From positions 1 to 6,889 of the forward strand of contig DDHX01000004.1 of the NCBI GenBank assembly GCA_002338255.1: a stretch of DNA of 6,889 nucleotides. The letters run 5' to 3'. The notes beneath the pieces were generated by a model. The model ran no database searches and had not been told where the DNA came from. It saw only the letters and a list, made by a program, of their open reading frames with translations. Both the position numbers and the translations under genes were made by a program. Below are positions 6,111 to 6,889 of this stretch, piece by piece; position 1 is the stretch's first letter; the number at the start of each line of letters is the position of its first letter. This DNA comes from Ruminococcaceae bacterium UBA1865. Its GTDB lineage: Bacteria > Bacillota > Clostridia > Oscillospirales > Acutalibacteraceae.

Positions 6111-6386
6111 ATGTACGAAGACAAGACTCTCATCTGCAAAGAATGTGGCGCTGAATTCATTTTCACCGCCGGCGAGCAGGAATTTTATGCTTCCAAGGGT
6201 TTCGTAAATGAACCACAAAGATGCAAAGCCTGCCGTGACAACCGCAAGAACGCTGCCAAGCCTGAGCGCGAGATGTATACCGCTATCTGCGCAAGCTGCG
6301 GCAAAGAAGCAAAGGTCCCCTTTAAGCCACGCGAAGATCGTCCTGTGTATTGCAGCGAATGCTTTGCAAAGATGAGGGAAGAATAA
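6111..6386 (+). CDS. Small zinc-ribbon protein with four CxxC pairs
   Basis: The 91-residue protein has four CxxC pairs: C9/C12, C38/C41, C60/C63 and C81/C84. The first two pairs bracket ECGAEFIFTAGEQEFYASKG and match the probable zinc-ribbon type (zf-trcl family) found in many anaerobic Firmicutes. The last two, CASC-x17-CSEC, match the CxxC-x17-CxxC domain. Each module could hold one structural zinc. No enzyme motif, signal peptide or membrane segment is visible, and the protein is rich in Lys, Arg and Glu. The function is unknown; nucleic-acid or protein binding in the cytoplasm is a guess from the fold. GAGGT (6099-6103) sits 7 nt before the ATG. It follows the sigma-factor gene by 122 bp with the structured element in between and ends at a strong terminator, so it is the last gene of its transcript. 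Confidence 0.85.
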   Translation: MYEDKTLICKECGAEFIFTAGEQEFYASKGFVNEPQRCKACRDNRKNAAKPEREMYTAICASCGKEAKVPFKPREDRPVYCSECFAKMREE

Positions 6387-6412
6387 GCATATAATTTCTT
6401 ATTCGTGACCAG

Positions 6413-6449
6413 ATGCCCCGGAATGATTTCATTCCGGGGCATTTATTTT
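6413..6449 (+). terminator. Rho-independent terminator after the zinc-ribbon gene
   Basis: ATGCCCCGGAATG (6413-6425) pairs perfectly over 13 bp with CATTCCGGGGCAT (6430-6442) around a 4-nt loop, followed by TTTATTTT. It lies 26 bp after the stop codon at 6386. Confidence 0.93.
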
Positions 6450-6468
6450 GTCTAAAAATAGAAATGTA

Positions 6469-6497
6469 TTGCAAAGCTTTCGCACGGGTATTATAAT
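6469..6497 (+). promoter_or_regulatory. Promoter for the DUF1858-type gene
   Basis: TTGCAA (6469-6474, four of six matches) is separated by 17 bp from a perfect TATAAT (6492-6497). The predicted start of transcription is near 6504. The site lies after the previous terminator, so the downstream gene is transcribed alone. Confidence 0.7.
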
Positions 6498-6537
6498 AAC
6501 AGTATAAAATTTATTAAAATGCTGGAGGATTAAAACA

Positions 6538-6741
6538 ATGGCTGTTATAACAAAAGATACACTAATCGGGGATATTCTTGAAATGGATAAGACTACTGCT
6601 CCTTTCTTTATGGAAATGGGAATGCACTGTTTGGGTTGCCCCTCGTCACGCGGCGAAACTCTTGAGCAAGCTTGCATGGTACATGGCATTAACGCAGATG
6701 AGATGGTTGCAAAATTAAATGGACATATTTCTTCCAAATAA
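6538..6741 (+). CDS. DUF1858-type redox-disulfide domain protein
   Basis: The 67-residue protein is a single DUF1858-like domain (ScdA N-terminal-like, also described as the hybrid-cluster-protein-associated redox disulfide domain). The hallmark is the segment MEMGMHCLGCPSSRGETLEQA, with C31-x2-C34; a third cysteine, C46, lies in the next helix. The N-terminus (ITKDTLIGDILEMD) is the usual opening, and the C-terminal NADEMVAKLN matches the last helix of the family. Relatives occur alone or fused to hybrid-cluster or ScdA-type iron-sulfur repair proteins, which suggests thiol redox or nitrosative-stress work, but the biochemistry is not established. GGAGG (6524-6528) lies 9 nt before the ATG. 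It has its own promoter, is not in an operon with the zinc-ribbon gene, and no hybrid-cluster gene is visible here. The length is complete for a stand-alone member. Confidence 0.85.
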   Translation: MAVITKDTLIGDILEMDKTTAPFFMEMGMHCLGCPSSRGETLEQACMVHGINADEMVAKLNGHISSK

Positions 6742-6759
6742 TTGGGAGTGTGTGTTCTT

Positions 6760-6780
6760 TATACAAATAATTTTTGTATA
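6760..6780. repeat. AT-rich inverted repeat after the DUF1858-type gene
   Basis: TATACAAA (6760-6767) pairs perfectly with TTTGTATA (6773-6780) around a 5-nt loop. It lies 18 bp after the stop codon. The stem is almost all A-T and has no T run after it on the plus strand, so it is at best a weak terminator; a protein-binding palindrome is equally possible. Confidence 0.4.
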
Positions 6781-6804
6781 TCAAATCCGAATAAATTAAA
6801 ATTA

Positions 6805-6835
6805 GGCCGCCCGACAATGAAGTTGTTAGGCGGCT
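6805..6835 (-). terminator. GC-rich hairpin near the right edge, possible terminator
   Basis: GCCGCC (6806-6811) pairs with GGCGGC (6829-6834). Inside it, after a C-A mismatch and a G-T pair, ACAA (6814-6817) pairs with TTGT (6823-6826). The minus-strand side is followed by CTAATTTTAATTT, more T-rich than the TGTTAATG on the plus side. This points to a terminator for a minus-strand gene arriving from the right, though it could also end the DUF1858-type transcript. Confidence 0.45.
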
Positions 6836-6852
6836 GTTAATGTAAGGAACAT

Positions 6853-6889
6853 ATGCCGAAAACATCATTTATTAGTCATATTCGCAGGA
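6853..6889 (+). CDS. Possible start of a gene cut by the right edge
   Basis: An ATG at 6853 opens a frame reading MPKTSFISHIRR to the edge. AAGGAA (6844-6849) precedes it by only 3 nt, which is short. Twelve codons are too few to identify anything. The minus strand also has stop codons in all three frames here, so a minus-strand gene ending just outside would fit the sequence as well. Confidence 0.25.
   Translation, partial: MPKTSFISHIRR

Noticed and set aside
6846..6858. A second LexA-like site, GGAACATATGCCG
   Set aside because: Only the left half matches the consensus; the GTTCG half is missing, so a dimeric LexA would not be expected to bind well.
1..6889. Mobile element, CRISPR array or defence island
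   Set aside because: No transposase, integrase, spaced direct repeats, toxin-antitoxin pair or nuclease gene is visible; the genes are ordinary chromosomal families.

Overview
The window looks like ordinary chromosome from a low-to-moderate GC Firmicute, most likely a member of Clostridia near the Oscillospiraceae/Ruminococcaceae. The pointers are the style of the chemotaxis receptor, the clostridial form of DinB, a SigH-like sigma factor, a Bacillus/Clostridium-type LexA box, strong GGAGG ribosome binding sites and small CxxC proteins. This placement is inference from protein style; nothing in the window names the species.

Layout, left to right. (1) The C-terminal part of a methyl-accepting chemotaxis protein enters from the left edge and ends at 766. 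(2) A strong hairpin with A and T tracts on its two sides (782-826) serves as a shared terminator between this gene and the convergent yifB/comM gene (848-2380, minus). (3) A 160-bp divergent control region holds a promoter for yifB on the minus strand and one for dinB on the plus strand. A near-consensus LexA operator lies on the dinB transcription start. (4) dinB (DNA polymerase IV, 2541-3773) is followed after 69 bp by a MATE-family efflux transporter (3843-5201). The transporter has its own extended -10 promoter but no strong terminator before it. (5) A 200-bp AT-rich intergenic region carries two inverted repeats around a good promoter for a SigH-like sigma factor (5404-5988, probable TTG start). 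(6) A GC-rich element with a partly tRNA-like fold (6012-6083) precedes a small protein with four CxxC pairs (6111-6386), which ends at a textbook terminator (6413-6449). (7) A separately promoted 67-aa DUF1858-type redox-disulfide protein follows (6538-6741). The last 150 bp hold two inverted repeats and perhaps the first codons of another gene.

Functionally, the clearest link is DNA damage and DNA processing: an SOS-controlled translesion polymerase placed back to back with a ComM-type branch-migration ATPase, with a DinF-like transporter that may receive read-through from dinB. The other genes appear to be individually transcribed housekeeping or regulatory genes. I found no defence island, CRISPR array, insertion sequence or clear new multi-gene system. 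The items that merit follow-up are the structured leader at 6012-6083, the repeats at the sigma-factor promoter and the SOS-controlled dinB-MATE pair.
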